From the NCBI GenBank assembly GCA_964443805.1, contig CAYUEQ010000033.1, positions 1-10,574 on the forward strand: a stretch of 10,574 bases of DNA, written 5' to 3'. The stretch is from CAYUEQ01 sp964443805 (lineage in GTDB: Bacteria > Bacillota_I > Bacilli_A > RF39 > UBA660). Numbering within the stretch: the stretch's first letter is position 1; each line of letters begins with the position of its first letter. Positions 1 through 7,810 of the stretch are shown here, in pieces. A program made the position numbers and the translations under genes. The notes below the pieces were generated by a model. It was given only the letters and a program-made list of their open reading frames with translations. It was not told the origin of the DNA and made no database searches.

Positions 1-270
1 TTAATATCCATAGATAAATCTATGGTCATATTTACTTTATAATTGTTAATAGTGTTCATATTTACAACTTTATCTTTAAATGCATCTATACTAGATTCAT
101 TATTTTTGTTATTTTTAAAATGTAATATCACACCAAAAAATAAAAAAAACTAAAGCAATAGATATTATTGTTAGTTTTCTTTTTTTATTTATAATTTTTA
201 ATTTTGTTCCACAGTTTAAACAAAATTTTGTATGTGATTCGTTTTTATTGCCACATTTATGACATGACAT
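1..270 (-). pseudogene. Zinc-ribbon, single-helix membrane protein; frame broken at a homopolymer, 3' end outside window
   Basis: The gene starts at ATG 270 with AAGGAG at 278-283, 7 nt upstream; that site overlaps the stop of the preceding gene, so coupling is likely. The frame opens with a four-Cys zinc ribbon (MSCHKCGN, then FCLNCGTKL; Cys 3, 6, 17, 20), then a basic stretch and a hydrophobic segment. In frame it stops at 115-117 after 51 codons. After the T8 run (A 142-149 on the plus strand) the shifted frame stays open to the window edge. It reads a plausible helix end (LFFGVILHF) followed by a polar Asn/Lys-rich outer region. Removing one T from the T8 run, or one from the neighbouring T6 run, restores a single protein. 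It resembles the zinc-ribbon/one-helix proteins common in Bacillota. The break could be a real mutation, a slippage-corrected site or a sequencing error; these cannot be told apart here. Confidence 0.7.
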
Positions 271-281
271 AATATGACTCC

Positions 282-1940
282 TTAATTAGTTTTGTGGAAC
301 ATCTTACCATTAATAGTAAAATACGTAACTTCTTTATTATTTTTAGCCGTGAAGTAATAATCCTTTGAATACCCTACACTATCATATTTATTTTCGATAA
401 TAAATTTAAAATTAGTAAAATCATATATACCTTCTTTACCATTTATTTTAATAGGTAAGTATAAATCATCGGATCCAAAATATATATTAGAATTATGATC
501 TATTTTATCAACATTTTCAATTAAAACTTTGCCTTTATAGTCATATAAAGTATTTGTCTTATCAGTAGTAACTAAAACAGCATTTCCAAATGCTTTCATA
601 TCTTTAATATCTTTGCCTTCAATCAATCTTTTTCCTGTTGAATCTATTAAATTGACTCCAACTGTTGAATAATCTTTACCACATATAAATGCTATGTTTT
701 TACCTGATCCAACAACTTTATACGGTTTATTTGTATAATCAAATTTGCCAAAAGCCGCTAGGTTTTCAGTAGTTAAAATCTTTTTTCCATTACTATCATA
801 TATATTGTAAACATTTATAGATTCATCATTATTATTTTTCTTTCTTTCGGTAATATAATAATATCCGTTTCCTAAAAGTTCTCCTTCAATTACTTTTTCA
901 TAAGTATGGGAATAGAATGGTGTTAATACACTAATTTCTCTTTGACCACTACCTCTATTTGACATTAAGCTAGGAATTTGACTGAAATCTGTTTTGTTTG
1001 AATTTTTAATTGTTCCAGTAATTTTATTATTTGAAGTATCCAATATTGCATTATCATAATTATTATTCGTATCAGAAATACCGATTATAGAATATCGATT
1101 TCCCAAACCTTGTGGCCCCCAATAATTACCAATTTCAACTAATTTATTATTTTCTAATGCATATGTATATCGAGGTTTATCATCAGGATAAATAGTAAGA
1201 TATGGCTTTGATCTAGTATAAAAATCTTCAAATATTCTATAATCTTCCTTTGTTGTAAAGATAACATCTTTTTTGCCACTAGCTATAAAATGCTTAGTAT
1301 CATCTGTAATTATTACCGCAAGTTCTTTGTTATCTTGATTAATAGCAACATCATCATACTTAGCTTCTAGGACAACTTCCCCTTTTTCATTAATAACACC
1401 TTTTTTGCCAGATGCTGTTTCTACTTCAATTAACATCTGCGTATCCATATCATCAGTTCTTTTAATATTAAAATCAACATAAACTCCAGCTTTAACAATT
1501 ACCTTCCCACGATGATTTATCATTTGACTATTAGCTTCACTGTTATATTTTTCAGTTAATAAGAAAGCATCTTGTCCTAATTTTTTTAATTCATAATTTT
1601 CTGGTGCAGTATATTCTGTTTTACCTTTAACATCTATTATTCTTTCTTTATCTGATGTTTTAACTATTGCAAAACCACCTTCAAAACCATTACGAATTGA
1701 AGATTCTTTTTTTATTTTTTCACCATTAGCTAGTTGGTATAATTTTTTTCCTGCAGTATTATATACAAAAGTTCCTTTATCATCTTTAATTATAATTGGA
1801 AATTTTGAATCTCCTTTTAAAATGTTTTGCATCAAACTATTATCATCTTTCTTAAAATAGAGAAATGCTAAAATACCTCCAAGTAAAACTACAATTAATA
1901 TAATAAGTATATATTTTTTATTTAATAAATTGTTTTTCAT
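282..1940 (-). CDS. Membrane-anchored WG-type beta-repeat protein
   Basis: This 552-residue protein has a short basic N-terminus and one strong hydrophobic helix (about residues 10-29). It has no lipobox, so it is probably a signal anchor with the rest outside the cell. The outer part is built of short repeats of the form (I/L)-(D/N/Y)-x-x-GK-x-(I/V)-(I/L), for example near residues 101-110, 141-150, 183-198, 380-390, 431-442, 465-480 and 505-522. The unit INEKGEVVLEAKYDDV is close to the WG beta-repeat consensus. No catalytic motif is visible, so a binding or sensing surface is more likely than an enzyme. The start at 1940 is supported by AGAGGT just upstream. It lies 15 nt after the zinc-ribbon/Yip1-like gene, and its stop overlaps the next gene's ribosome binding site. 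The repeat assignment is by eye and the function is unknown. Confidence 0.8.
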   Translation of the reverse strand: MKNNLLNKKYILIILIVVLLGGILAFLYFKKDDNSLMQNILKGDSKFPIIIKDDKGTFVYNTAGKKLYQLANGEKIKKESSIRNGFEGGFAIVKTSDKERIIDVKGKTEYTAPENYELKKLGQDAFLLTEKYNSEANSQMINHRGKVIVKAGVYVDFNIKRTDDMDTQMLIEVETASGKKGVINEKGEVVLEAKYDDVAINQDNKELAVIITDDTKHFIASGKKDVIFTTKEDYRIFEDFYTRSKPYLTIYPDDKPRYTYALENNKLVEIGNYWGPQGLGNRYSIIGISDTNNNYDNAILDTSNNKITGTIKNSNKTDFSQIPSLMSNRGSGQREISVLTPFYSHTYEKVIEGELLGNGYYYITERKKNNNDESINVYNIYDSNGKKILTTENLAAFGKFDYTNKPYKVVGSGKNIAFICGKDYSTVGVNLIDSTGKRLIEGKDIKDMKAFGNAVLVTTDKTNTLYDYKGKVLIENVDKIDHNSNIYFGSDDLYLPIKINGKEGIYDFTNFKFIIENKYDSVGYSKDYYFTAKNNKEVTYFTINGKMFHKTN

Positions 1941-1955
1941 TTTACCTCTTTCTTT

Positions 1956-2807
1956 CTAATTAAATATATCTAATATTTTATCTAATCCGTTTATTGTAGT
2001 AACTACAAAAAACTTAATAAATATGTAATAAATCATTATTCCTAGTACAGATAAACAAGCTGCATTTATATAAATTTTGTTATCATCTTCTTTTAATGTT
2101 AATTCTTCGCTCATACTATCAACTAATATTAATGCCGAATAAATTCCACCAATTATCATAACTACAATTTTTAATGGTAAATACACAATTGCAAGTAGTG
2201 GTGCAACCACTAAACTAGCAAGCGCAAATGGAATTACCGAAAATGTTGCTATAGTCAATAATCTATTAAAGTCGGCTTGTTTTTTTATAATGGAACTTGC
2301 TATAAAATAAACCAAAGCAATAGCTGCTATCACTACTAAATAAATTGCAAAATTCCTAAATATTAATTGTATCCATGGAATATCTTTTAAATTATCCAAC
2401 GTAAATGAAATACTTTCTTTACCTGCTGACCAATCATAACTTCTGACAATAATTGAAGTCAAAATTGTTTTAATTACATTAAGCAGTGTTATTCCTAGAG
2501 TTATAATTGCTGTAAATATTATCGATCCTTTGGTATCAAAATTGTTGGAATTTTTAATTGTAGTAATAGGTTTTAATAAAACATTTACAATTAATTTTAA
2601 ATAATTAGGTTTAGTAGTATCTTTTTCTATTACTTGATTTGTCTGGATGTTTTCATTGGTTGGTTGTTGAATTGGTTCAACAGTTGAAAATTCTTGTTGT
2701 ATAGGATTTTCTTGAGTTTGTATCGGTTCACTCAATAATTTCTCACCACACTTAATACAAAATTTTGATTCTCCGTTGTTAATTGTATTACAATTTAAAC
2801 ACGTCAT
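1956..2807 (-). CDS. Zinc-ribbon multi-pass membrane protein (Yip1-like)
   Basis: This 283-residue protein begins with a four-Cys zinc ribbon (CLNC at 3-6, CIKC at 17-20). A Gln/Pro/Glu-rich low-complexity linker follows (about 27-65), then four or five hydrophobic segments (about 95-120, 152-174, 186-208, 209-230 and 247-270). This matches the general plan of bacterial zinc-ribbon proteins with a Yip1/DUF-type membrane domain: a cytosolic metal-binding head tethered to an integral membrane domain. The family name is inferred from topology, not a profile. The start at 2807 is firm: its ATG overlaps the upstream TGA as ATGA, and the ribosome binding site AAGGAG lies inside the last codons of the upstream gene, so translation should be coupled. 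It stops with TAG. Its role is probably as a membrane partner of the SPFH and zinc-ribbon proteins encoded just before it. Confidence 0.8.
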   Translation of the reverse strand: MTCLNCNTINNGESKFCIKCGEKLLSEPIQTQENPIQQEFSTVEPIQQPTNENIQTNQVIEKDTTKPNYLKLIVNVLLKPITTIKNSNNFDTKGSIIFTAIITLGITLLNVIKTILTSIIVRSYDWSAGKESISFTLDNLKDIPWIQLIFRNFAIYLVVIAAIALVYFIASSIIKKQADFNRLLTIATFSVIPFALASLVVAPLLAIVYLPLKIVVMIIGGIYSALILVDSMSEELTLKEDDNKIYINAACLSVLGIMIYYIFIKFFVVTTINGLDKILDIFN

Positions 2808-4345
2808 TTTAATTCTCCTTTCTTTCCTTCTTTTTTATTATTATCTAATCCTCTACTATAAGCATATTTATTATACATTCTATGATAGACACTATCCTTT
2901 ATTACACTAACACTATTGTTATTAGCGCCTTCTATAATAGGGCTTTTAAGTCTTGTTCTTTTTTTTATAAAAGCATCTTGTTTTTGAATATTACTTATAT
3001 TGGAAGTTGTTTCTTTTTCATGATAGTGTCTCGCATTAGAGTTTCTATACCTAACCATGTTTACGATAAAGAATACGATTCCTGATAATATAAACAACCA
3101 TCCGAAATCTTGGTCTATAAAAATAACTCCTGCAAAGAACAAACCAATCATTTGGACTAATAATGAAAACCCTAATAACTTAGGCATGTGAATTGGAACA
3201 CTTCCCATAGTTTCTTTGGTACGACCATTAACTGCTACATAATGTAATAATTTTTTATCCCCTTTTACTTGCTGGTAACTATACAACCATACAGGCAAAT
3301 ATGCTGCTTTCCATCGTTGACCTTTAATATCTAAGTTTTCATTTGACCAAGCAACTCCTCTATCATATTCTTTTATTGTTTCATTTGCTTGAAATCTTGA
3401 AATATCTTTTACTTGGGTTGTAACTAATCCCTTTAATTGATCAATATTTACATCTCTTTTTTCAGATGTATAACCTCTTAGATAGTTTGCATTCCATTTA
3501 ACGCATTTTTCAATATCAAAAGGCATTATTGAGTTTATTACGTTATTTGTCTTGTCTGTTGCTTGATTATTTGCTTTATCAGCACTTGATTCTACAGTCA
3601 ATCCATTAACAATTAAATCAAATTTACGAGAAACATTAAATACATCGGCGTCATAATAGGTTGTTTTTTTGTCTCCACTACCTATTGTGTATTTTCTAGT
3701 TAATTTTTCACCTTGTCCAGTTAAAGTAGAATTAGCATTTATGTCTACTATCATGTATGGTAAAAACACTCCCATTATGTTTATAGTTGTAAATTCTTTT
3801 TTGAACTTAGGATGAGCAAAAAAACTTCTTTTTTCGACAAAATTTTGAATTTGCATTTTAGCTTGTTCTTTTGTTATAGAAAAAGGTAATACCACATCTG
3901 GAATTGCTCCATTAGGTATTTGTTGATTAATTGATAAAGTATTTCGACACCAATGACAACGAGCTTGAGTTGAAGATAAAGTATCAATAACAACTTCAGC
4001 TGCACAACTACTACATTTAAAAGTGATTATATCCTTTGTGTCTTCTATAATGTTTTGAGCTCCAGAACCAATAATTTTTCCTTTTAAATTACTAATATTA
4101 TCGGCAAAGCCTTCTATTTTTTTTGGTGTAAATTCAAAACGACAAAAATGGCATCTAAGTTTTCCACTATTGATATTAGTTTCAATTTCTGTTGAACCAC
4201 ATTTTGGACATTTGTCTTGTCCATCTTTTGATCCAACATCTGTTTGAATAATTTTTGCTTCATTTAAAGATGTAGAAGCTTTTTCTCCTCCATCTTTTGT
4301 TGCAAATAATTGTTCCGTATTTGTATTTGAACTAATTTTTGTCAT
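2804..4345 (-). CDS. Double TFIIB-type zinc-ribbon protein with two membrane helices (YdjG-like)
   Basis: This 513-residue protein has two zinc ribbons: CPKC at 46-49 with CHFC at 65-68, and CSSC at 111-114 with CHWC at 130-133. A long soluble region follows (about 145-385). It includes motifs such as VVLPFSITKEQA, a GVFLPYMIVD strand and a late RWKAAYLPVWLYSY strand. Two hydrophobic helices come at about 390-410 and 413-431, then a polar basic tail. The plan is that of bacterial 'TFIIB-type zinc ribbon-containing' proteins often encoded beside SPFH proteins; Bacillus subtilis YdjG, of the pspA-ydjGHI operon, is the closest case known to me. It is likely a cytosolic zinc-binding adaptor anchored to the membrane, not a transcription factor. 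The start at 4345 has AGGA 7 nt upstream and lies 1 nt beyond the SPFH gene's stop. It overlaps the next gene by 4 nt (ATGA). Confidence 0.85.
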   Translation of the reverse strand: MTKISSNTNTEQLFATKDGGEKASTSLNEAKIIQTDVGSKDGQDKCPKCGSTEIETNINSGKLRCHFCRFEFTPKKIEGFADNISNLKGKIIGSGAQNIIEDTKDIITFKCSSCAAEVVIDTLSSTQARCHWCRNTLSINQQIPNGAIPDVVLPFSITKEQAKMQIQNFVEKRSFFAHPKFKKEFTTINIMGVFLPYMIVDINANSTLTGQGEKLTRKYTIGSGDKKTTYYDADVFNVSRKFDLIVNGLTVESSADKANNQATDKTNNVINSIMPFDIEKCVKWNANYLRGYTSEKRDVNIDQLKGLVTTQVKDISRFQANETIKEYDRGVAWSNENLDIKGQRWKAAYLPVWLYSYQQVKGDKKLLHYVAVNGRTKETMGSVPIHMPKLLGFSLLVQMIGLFFAGVIFIDQDFGWLFILSGIVFFIVNMVRYRNSNARHYHEKETTSNISNIQKQDAFIKKRTRLKSPIIEGANNNSVSVIKDSVYHRMYNKYAYSRGLDNNKKEGKKGELK

Positions 4346-4346
4346 T

Positions 4347-5558
4347 TTATGATCCTAGTATTTTTGCTTTCTGTGCATCAAAGTCTTCTTGAGTTATAAC
4401 ACCATCATCTAATAATTTTTTTAATGAAACTAGTTTTGCATATGGATCCTCTGTAGATTGAACTCCAGATTCTTGCACTGCTTGGTTAACAGGTTGTTCT
4501 TGTATATTTTGACCTTGAGGTGTTGTTTCTGATTGTTGCATAGTACCCATCATATTCCCTGCAGCTTTCATACCCATGCCCATAAAAGCCATGTTTGATC
4601 CGCCACCTTGTTCTCCAGCTGATTGCATGCCACGAGCCACAGATTGTTGCATAAATGAATTCCCACGACTTCCAGATAATGCATCCGCTTTTTTAACATC
4701 GCTTAACAATGATTTAGTGTCTTCATCGTATTCGATCGCTTGAATAGCAACTTTTACTATTTCTAACCCTCTGTCTAATTTCCATCTATATCCTTCTTCA
4801 ACAGCTGCACCCATAGAGTGAGCAAAACCAATTTGATCACCTTGAATTCTTGAAATACGATTTCCTTTATTTGGATCGTTTGTATAATTTGAAAAAGCTG
4901 CAGCTAAACTACTTACAACTTCATTGAAAAGTTGATTTGCAGCATCATTGTTCATGTCAGCAAAATCAAACGTTTGCGCTCCTGGTTGTAAGTATTGAAC
5001 TGGAACAAAATTTTTAACAAATAATATCGGATCTACTATTTTTAAAGTATATGTTCCTCTAGTAATTGCTCCTACTTGTGCACCTAAGTATGCATCATCC
5101 CAATAAATTTCAGATTGTGTACCAAATTTATTATTAGGGATTTCTTTTAAATTAACATAGAAAGCTAATTGTTGTGTTGCTGGTTGACCTCCAAATTTAA
5201 ATCTTTCCCAAGATTGTTTAATAGTTGGAGCTAATATCCCATCACCTGAAAATAAAGATTTTGAATTTATATCATCACTTCTAAATTCATAACCTCCAGC
5301 TTCTGCAATAAGTCCAGTAATTGCACCATCTTGCATTGTTATTAGTGCTGTTCCTTCCGGAACAATTATTTTACTTCCATTTGTAATTATATTTTCAGAA
5401 CCGCTTACATTTGCACCGCGTTCAGCATTTGTTCCTTGTTTAACTGCTTCAAAAATTGCTGATGTACCTGAAATGTTTCCTCGTGGTACTAAATAATCTT
5501 TCCACTGATCTGCAAAAGTTCCACCAATTGCTCCTGAAAATGCTTTAATAAAACCCAT
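4347..5558 (-). CDS. SPFH/flotillin-like protein with C-terminal SHOCT segment (YdjI-like)
   Basis: This 403-residue protein is the first gene of the operon. Its N-terminus (MGFIKAFSGAIGGTFADQWK) is the short amphipathic start typical of the YdjI branch of SPFH proteins, sometimes labelled 'virion core protein'. An SPFH domain follows (about 55-280), with motifs such as NGSKIIVPEGTALITMQDG and FKFGGQP. Next come a Gly/Met/Gln-rich linker (about 300-370) and a C-terminal SHOCT-type segment (371-402: DPYAKLVSLKKLLDDG, ITQEDFDAQKAKIL). SPFH proteins form membrane-associated oligomers that scaffold membrane domains. In B. subtilis, YdjI with YdjG and YdjH helps place PspA at the membrane. By inference this protein is the scaffold for the zinc-ribbon membrane proteins encoded after it. 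It has no clear membrane helix. The start is supported by AGAGGT upstream. Confidence 0.9.
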   Translation of the reverse strand: MGFIKAFSGAIGGTFADQWKDYLVPRGNISGTSAIFEAVKQGTNAERGANVSGSENIITNGSKIIVPEGTALITMQDGAITGLIAEAGGYEFRSDDINSKSLFSGDGILAPTIKQSWERFKFGGQPATQQLAFYVNLKEIPNNKFGTQSEIYWDDAYLGAQVGAITRGTYTLKIVDPILFVKNFVPVQYLQPGAQTFDFADMNNDAANQLFNEVVSSLAAAFSNYTNDPNKGNRISRIQGDQIGFAHSMGAAVEEGYRWKLDRGLEIVKVAIQAIEYDEDTKSLLSDVKKADALSGSRGNSFMQQSVARGMQSAGEQGGGSNMAFMGMGMKAAGNMMGTMQQSETTPQGQNIQEQPVNQAVQESGVQSTEDPYAKLVSLKKLLDDGVITQEDFDAQKAKILGS

Positions 5559-5577
5559 AGTATACCTCTTTCTTTTT

Positions 5578-5597
5578 AACTATCGTAATAGATAGTT
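5578..5597 (-). promoter_or_regulatory. Perfect 7-bp hairpin in the 5' leader of the SPFH operon
   Basis: AACTATC-N6-GATAGTT is a perfect inverted repeat. It begins about 8 nt after the predicted transcript start and lies about 10 nt before the AGAGGT ribosome binding site of the SPFH gene. It could be an mRNA-stabilising 5' hairpin or a dyad operator for a repressor. On the plus strand it is followed by T6, but no plus-strand gene ends here. Confidence 0.45.
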
Positions 5598-5611
5598 TTT
5601 TGTTTACTTAA

Positions 5612-5620
5612 ATTGTAACA
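5612..5620 (-). promoter_or_regulatory. Candidate extended -10 promoter for the SPFH operon
   Basis: The minus strand reads TGTTACAAT, which is TG-N-TACAAT, an extended -10. A convincing -35 is not seen 17 nt upstream (TAGATA). A second option further upstream is TTTACA, 16 nt, TATAGA. The gap holds no gene on either strand, so the operon promoter must lie here or further upstream, past the upp terminator. Confidence 0.4.
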
Positions 5621-5671
5621 AATATTTTATACAATATCTATATAGAATCGAGTTATTATGTAAAGTAATAA

Positions 5672-5697
5672 ACAAAAAAGCTAGATATCTAGCCTTT
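5672..5697 (-). terminator. Intrinsic terminator after upp
   Basis: The perfect palindrome GCTAGATATCTAGC (5680-5693) forms a GCTAG/CTAGC stem with an ATAT loop. The stem is extended by a G-U and three A-U pairs, and T6 then GTTT follow on the minus strand. It sits about 30 nt after the upp stop and closes the uracil-salvage operon before the SPFH operon begins. Confidence 0.85.
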
Positions 5698-5725
5698 AAA
5701 AATTTAAAATCTGTAAACACTAATT

Positions 5726-6352
5726 TTATTTAGTCCCAAATATTCTATCTCCAGCATCACCAAGTCCTGGGATAATATAACCATGTTCGTTAAGACATTG
5801 ATCTATTTCTGCACAATACACTTCAACTTCTGGATGAACATCTTTTAATTTTTTTAATCCTTCTGGTGCTGCTATTACGCAAAGAAACTTTATTTTCTTA
5901 ACTCCATCTTCTTTAATCATCGATATAGCATCAATTGCTGAGCCACCTGTTGCAAGCATAGGGTCAAGTACAAATACAGTTCTGTCTTTAATATTATTTG
6001 GCAACTTATAATAATATTTTACTGGCTTTAGTGTTTCTTCATTTCTGTATAGTCCTATATGCCCAATTTTAGCATTGGGAATAACTTTAATTAAACCATC
6101 TACCATGCTTATACCCGCCCTTAAAATAGGTACAAAAGCATACTTATTTTCATTTAACCTTTTTGATTTCATTGACATCATCGGTGTTTCTATCTCTATA
6201 GTTTCTAACTCAGCATCATGCATCGCTTCATAACAAATTAACATTGATATTTCATTTATTAATTCCCTAAACTCTTTAGTTCCAGTATTTTTATTTCTTA
6301 GAATAGTTAGTTTATGTTTAATTAAGGGATTATTTAATTCTGTAACATTCAT
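5726..6352 (-). CDS. upp: Uracil phosphoribosyltransferase
   Basis: Upp converts uracil and PRPP to UMP and pyrophosphate in the cytosol, the key step of uracil salvage. At 208 residues it is the usual length. The PRPP-binding loop is present (VLDPMLATGGSA, 128-139), as are the conserved ILRAG (76-80), the AAPEGLK segment (161-167), and the C-terminal uracil-binding part with LNEHGYIIPGLGDAGDRIFG (187-206). All key elements are intact. It is the second gene of the uraA-upp operon: its ATG lies 3 nt beyond the permease stop. Its ribosome binding site AAGGAT overlaps that stop, so the two are probably translated in a coupled way. A terminator follows. Regulation should be set by the leader region upstream of uraA. 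Confidence 0.98.
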   Translation of the reverse strand: MNVTELNNPLIKHKLTILRNKNTGTKEFRELINEISMLICYEAMHDAELETIEIETPMMSMKSKRLNENKYAFVPILRAGISMVDGLIKVIPNAKIGHIGLYRNEETLKPVKYYYKLPNNIKDRTVFVLDPMLATGGSAIDAISMIKEDGVKKIKFLCVIAAPEGLKKLKDVHPEVEVYCAEIDQCLNEHGYIIPGLGDAGDRIFGTK

Positions 6353-6355
6353 TTT

Positions 6356-7651
6356 TTATCCTTCTTTCTCATCAGGTAAAATAAGATTTAAAACAATACC
6401 AACTATCGCTGCCAAACTCATTCCGGTAATTGATAGAGAAAAATCTCCAGAGGTAATTGTTACAATTGCACCACCAAGACCTAACACTAACATAGTAGCT
6501 GCAACAATAATATTTTTACTTTTATTAAAATCTATTTTGTTTTCAATAAGAACTTTTAGTCCATTAACTGCAATAAATCCATAAAGTAATATTGAAACTC
6601 CTCCTAAAACTGGACCAGGAATAGTACTAAATAATGCCGTAAGTTTTCCTAAAAATCCAAAAGAAATAGCAATAATTGCTGCAAGTCCGATGACCCAAAC
6701 ACTAGCAATTTTTGTCATTCCAACTACTGCAGTATTTTCACCATAAGTAGTATTAGATGGTCCACCTAATAAACCAGCGACTGATGTAGCAAGACCATCA
6801 CCTATTAAAGTTCTGTCTAGTCCTGGATCTTCTAATAAATCTCGATCTATAATTGCGCTTAAAGCTTTATGGTCTCCAATATGTTCTGATATTGTAACTA
6901 GTGCTACTGGAACTATTGTTAAAAAAGCTCCAAAGTTAAGTTTGTAATGAATAAATGGAAATATAAAATTTGGTAATGAGAAAAATGTTGCCTCTCTTAT
7001 TGGTTGAAAATCAACTATACCAAATAAAACAGCACTTATATAACCGGCTACAATACCTAGTAAAAATGGGATTACTTTTAAAAATCCTTTTGCAAATACT
7101 AAGAAGCCAATAGTTACTAAAAATGTAATTAAAGCTACAATTAAATTTTCGGCTACAAATACATCAGTAGTAGTTATTCCAATTTGAGAAATAGCTGTTG
7201 GTGATAAGCCTAATCCAATTATCATTATCATTGGTCCAACTACAATTGGTGGAAGAAGTTTATTAATCCATCCCTTTCCTGCGTATTTAATTATTATTCC
7301 AAAAATAACATAGACAAGTCCAATTCCAATTATTGCAGTAAATACGCCAGAAGTTCCAGATTTTGCATAACCTACTATCATCGGTGTTATAAATGCAAAT
7401 GAACTTCCTAAATAAACAGGACTTTTTCCTTTTGTGCATAAAATATAAATTAATGTTCCTATTCCAGATGATACTAGTGTAACTGGAATAGATAATACCT
7501 CTGTTCCTGCAGCTGTATTTACAAGTATAGGCACTAAAATAGTTGCACCAAACATTGCAAACAAATGTTGAATTGAAAGTACAAACCATTTTAATGGTTT
7601 GGGTTTTTCATGTACATCAAGTAATAATTTTTTTGGTTTTTTCTTTTTCAT
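6356..7651 (-). CDS. uraA: Uracil permease (NCS2 / nucleobase:cation symporter-2 family)
   Basis: This is a membrane symporter importing uracil, also called pyrP in Gram-positive bacteria. It has 431 residues from ATG 7651 and is hydrophobic throughout, as expected for the 14-helix UraA fold. Conserved family segments are present: LFAMFGATILVPILV, SSFAFITPMI, TISEHIGDHKALS and GGPSNTTYGENTAVVGMTK. The two Glu residues matching the substrate-binding Glu 241 and 290 of E. coli UraA are in the last two (Glu 256 and 305 here). Start choice: an upstream ATG at 7666 is in frame, but AAGGAGG (7657-7663) lies inside those first codons and is spaced 5 nt from ATG 7651. The shorter start is therefore preferred. 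It is followed 3 nt later by upp and preceded by a leader ORF and an attenuator-like terminator. Confidence 0.96.
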   Translation of the reverse strand: MKKKKPKKLLLDVHEKPKPLKWFVLSIQHLFAMFGATILVPILVNTAAGTEVLSIPVTLVSSGIGTLIYILCTKGKSPVYLGSSFAFITPMIVGYAKSGTSGVFTAIIGIGLVYVIFGIIIKYAGKGWINKLLPPIVVGPMIMIIGLGLSPTAISQIGITTTDVFVAENLIVALITFLVTIGFLVFAKGFLKVIPFLLGIVAGYISAVLFGIVDFQPIREATFFSLPNFIFPFIHYKLNFGAFLTIVPVALVTISEHIGDHKALSAIIDRDLLEDPGLDRTLIGDGLATSVAGLLGGPSNTTYGENTAVVGMTKIASVWVIGLAAIIAISFGFLGKLTALFSTIPGPVLGGVSILLYGFIAVNGLKVLIENKIDFNKSKNIIVAATMLVLGLGGAIVTITSGDFSLSITGMSLAAIVGIVLNLILPDEKEG

Positions 7652-7656
7652 TTTTT

Positions 7657-7663
7657 CCTCCTT
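7657..7663 (-). promoter_or_regulatory. Ribosome binding site that decides the uraA start
   Basis: AAGGAGG is a full consensus site 5 nt before ATG 7651. It falls within codons 2-4 of the alternative longer frame from ATG 7666, which itself lacks a good site. This favours the shorter start. Confidence 0.85.
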
Positions 7664-7685
7664 CATAACTTTAAGCGGTAAAAAA

Positions 7686-7720
7686 GCAAAAAAAATCCAC
7701 TAACTATTAAATTAGTGAAT
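7686..7720 (-). terminator. Attenuator-like intrinsic terminator in the uraA-upp leader
   Basis: On the minus strand ATTCACTAA (7712-7720), an 8-nt loop (7704-7711) and TTAGTGGAT (7695-7703) form a 9-bp stem with one U-G pair, followed directly by T8 (7688-7695) and, after GC, T6. It lies between the leader ORF and uraA and about 35 nt upstream of the uraA start, so it must be bypassed for uraA to be transcribed from the promoter at 7811-7839. The leader ORF stop codon (7712-7714) is inside the 5' arm. Confidence 0.8.
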
Positions 7721-7792
7721 ATTAATAACTCTTAAATCATTAGAATAAACATCTTTTATTTCCAATAAATAATATAGTACTTGTTTATTCAT
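7712..7792 (-). CDS. Leader peptide of the uraA-upp operon (26 residues)
   Basis: This short ORF runs from ATG 7792 to TAA 7712-7714 and encodes 26 residues, starting MNKQVLYYLL and ending RVINIH. It has a strong ribosome binding site, AAGGTGG (7798-7804), 5 nt upstream. Its stop codon is the end of the 5' arm of the following terminator. There is no run of one amino acid, so this is not the classic amino-acid-starvation type. The likely role is to let a closely following ribosome cover the 5' arm and stop the terminator forming, as in the UTP-sensitive pyrBI and pyrE leaders of enteric bacteria. That role is an inference from layout and from the pyrimidine-salvage genes downstream. It could still be an ordinary small protein gene ending in its own terminator. 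Confidence 0.65.
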   Translation of the reverse strand: MNKQVLYYLLEIKDVYSNDLRVINIH

Positions 7793-7810
7793 ATATACCA
7801 CCTTAATAAA

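Noticed and set aside
2882..3085. Open frame of 67 codons on the plus strand
   Set aside because: It lies antisense inside the well-supported double zinc-ribbon gene, has no ribosome binding site, and its product looks like reverse-strand translation of a membrane region.
5578..5601. Plus-strand intrinsic terminator (hairpin plus T6)
   Set aside because: No plus-strand gene ends nearby; the dyad is better explained as part of the minus-strand operon leader.
7287..7589. Open frame of 100 codons on the minus strand
   Set aside because: It is an out-of-frame shadow inside uraA; the Cys/Tyr/Trp-rich product is typical of frame-shifted membrane-protein DNA.
7652..7666. Longer uraA start at ATG 7666
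   Set aside because: The consensus AAGGAGG would fall inside its first codons; ATG 7651 is correctly spaced from it.
7680..7810. PyrR-type RNA element or riboswitch upstream of uraA
   Set aside because: No GAGAGG-containing PyrR-like element or complex conserved riboswitch fold is seen; the leader ORF and terminator explain the region better.
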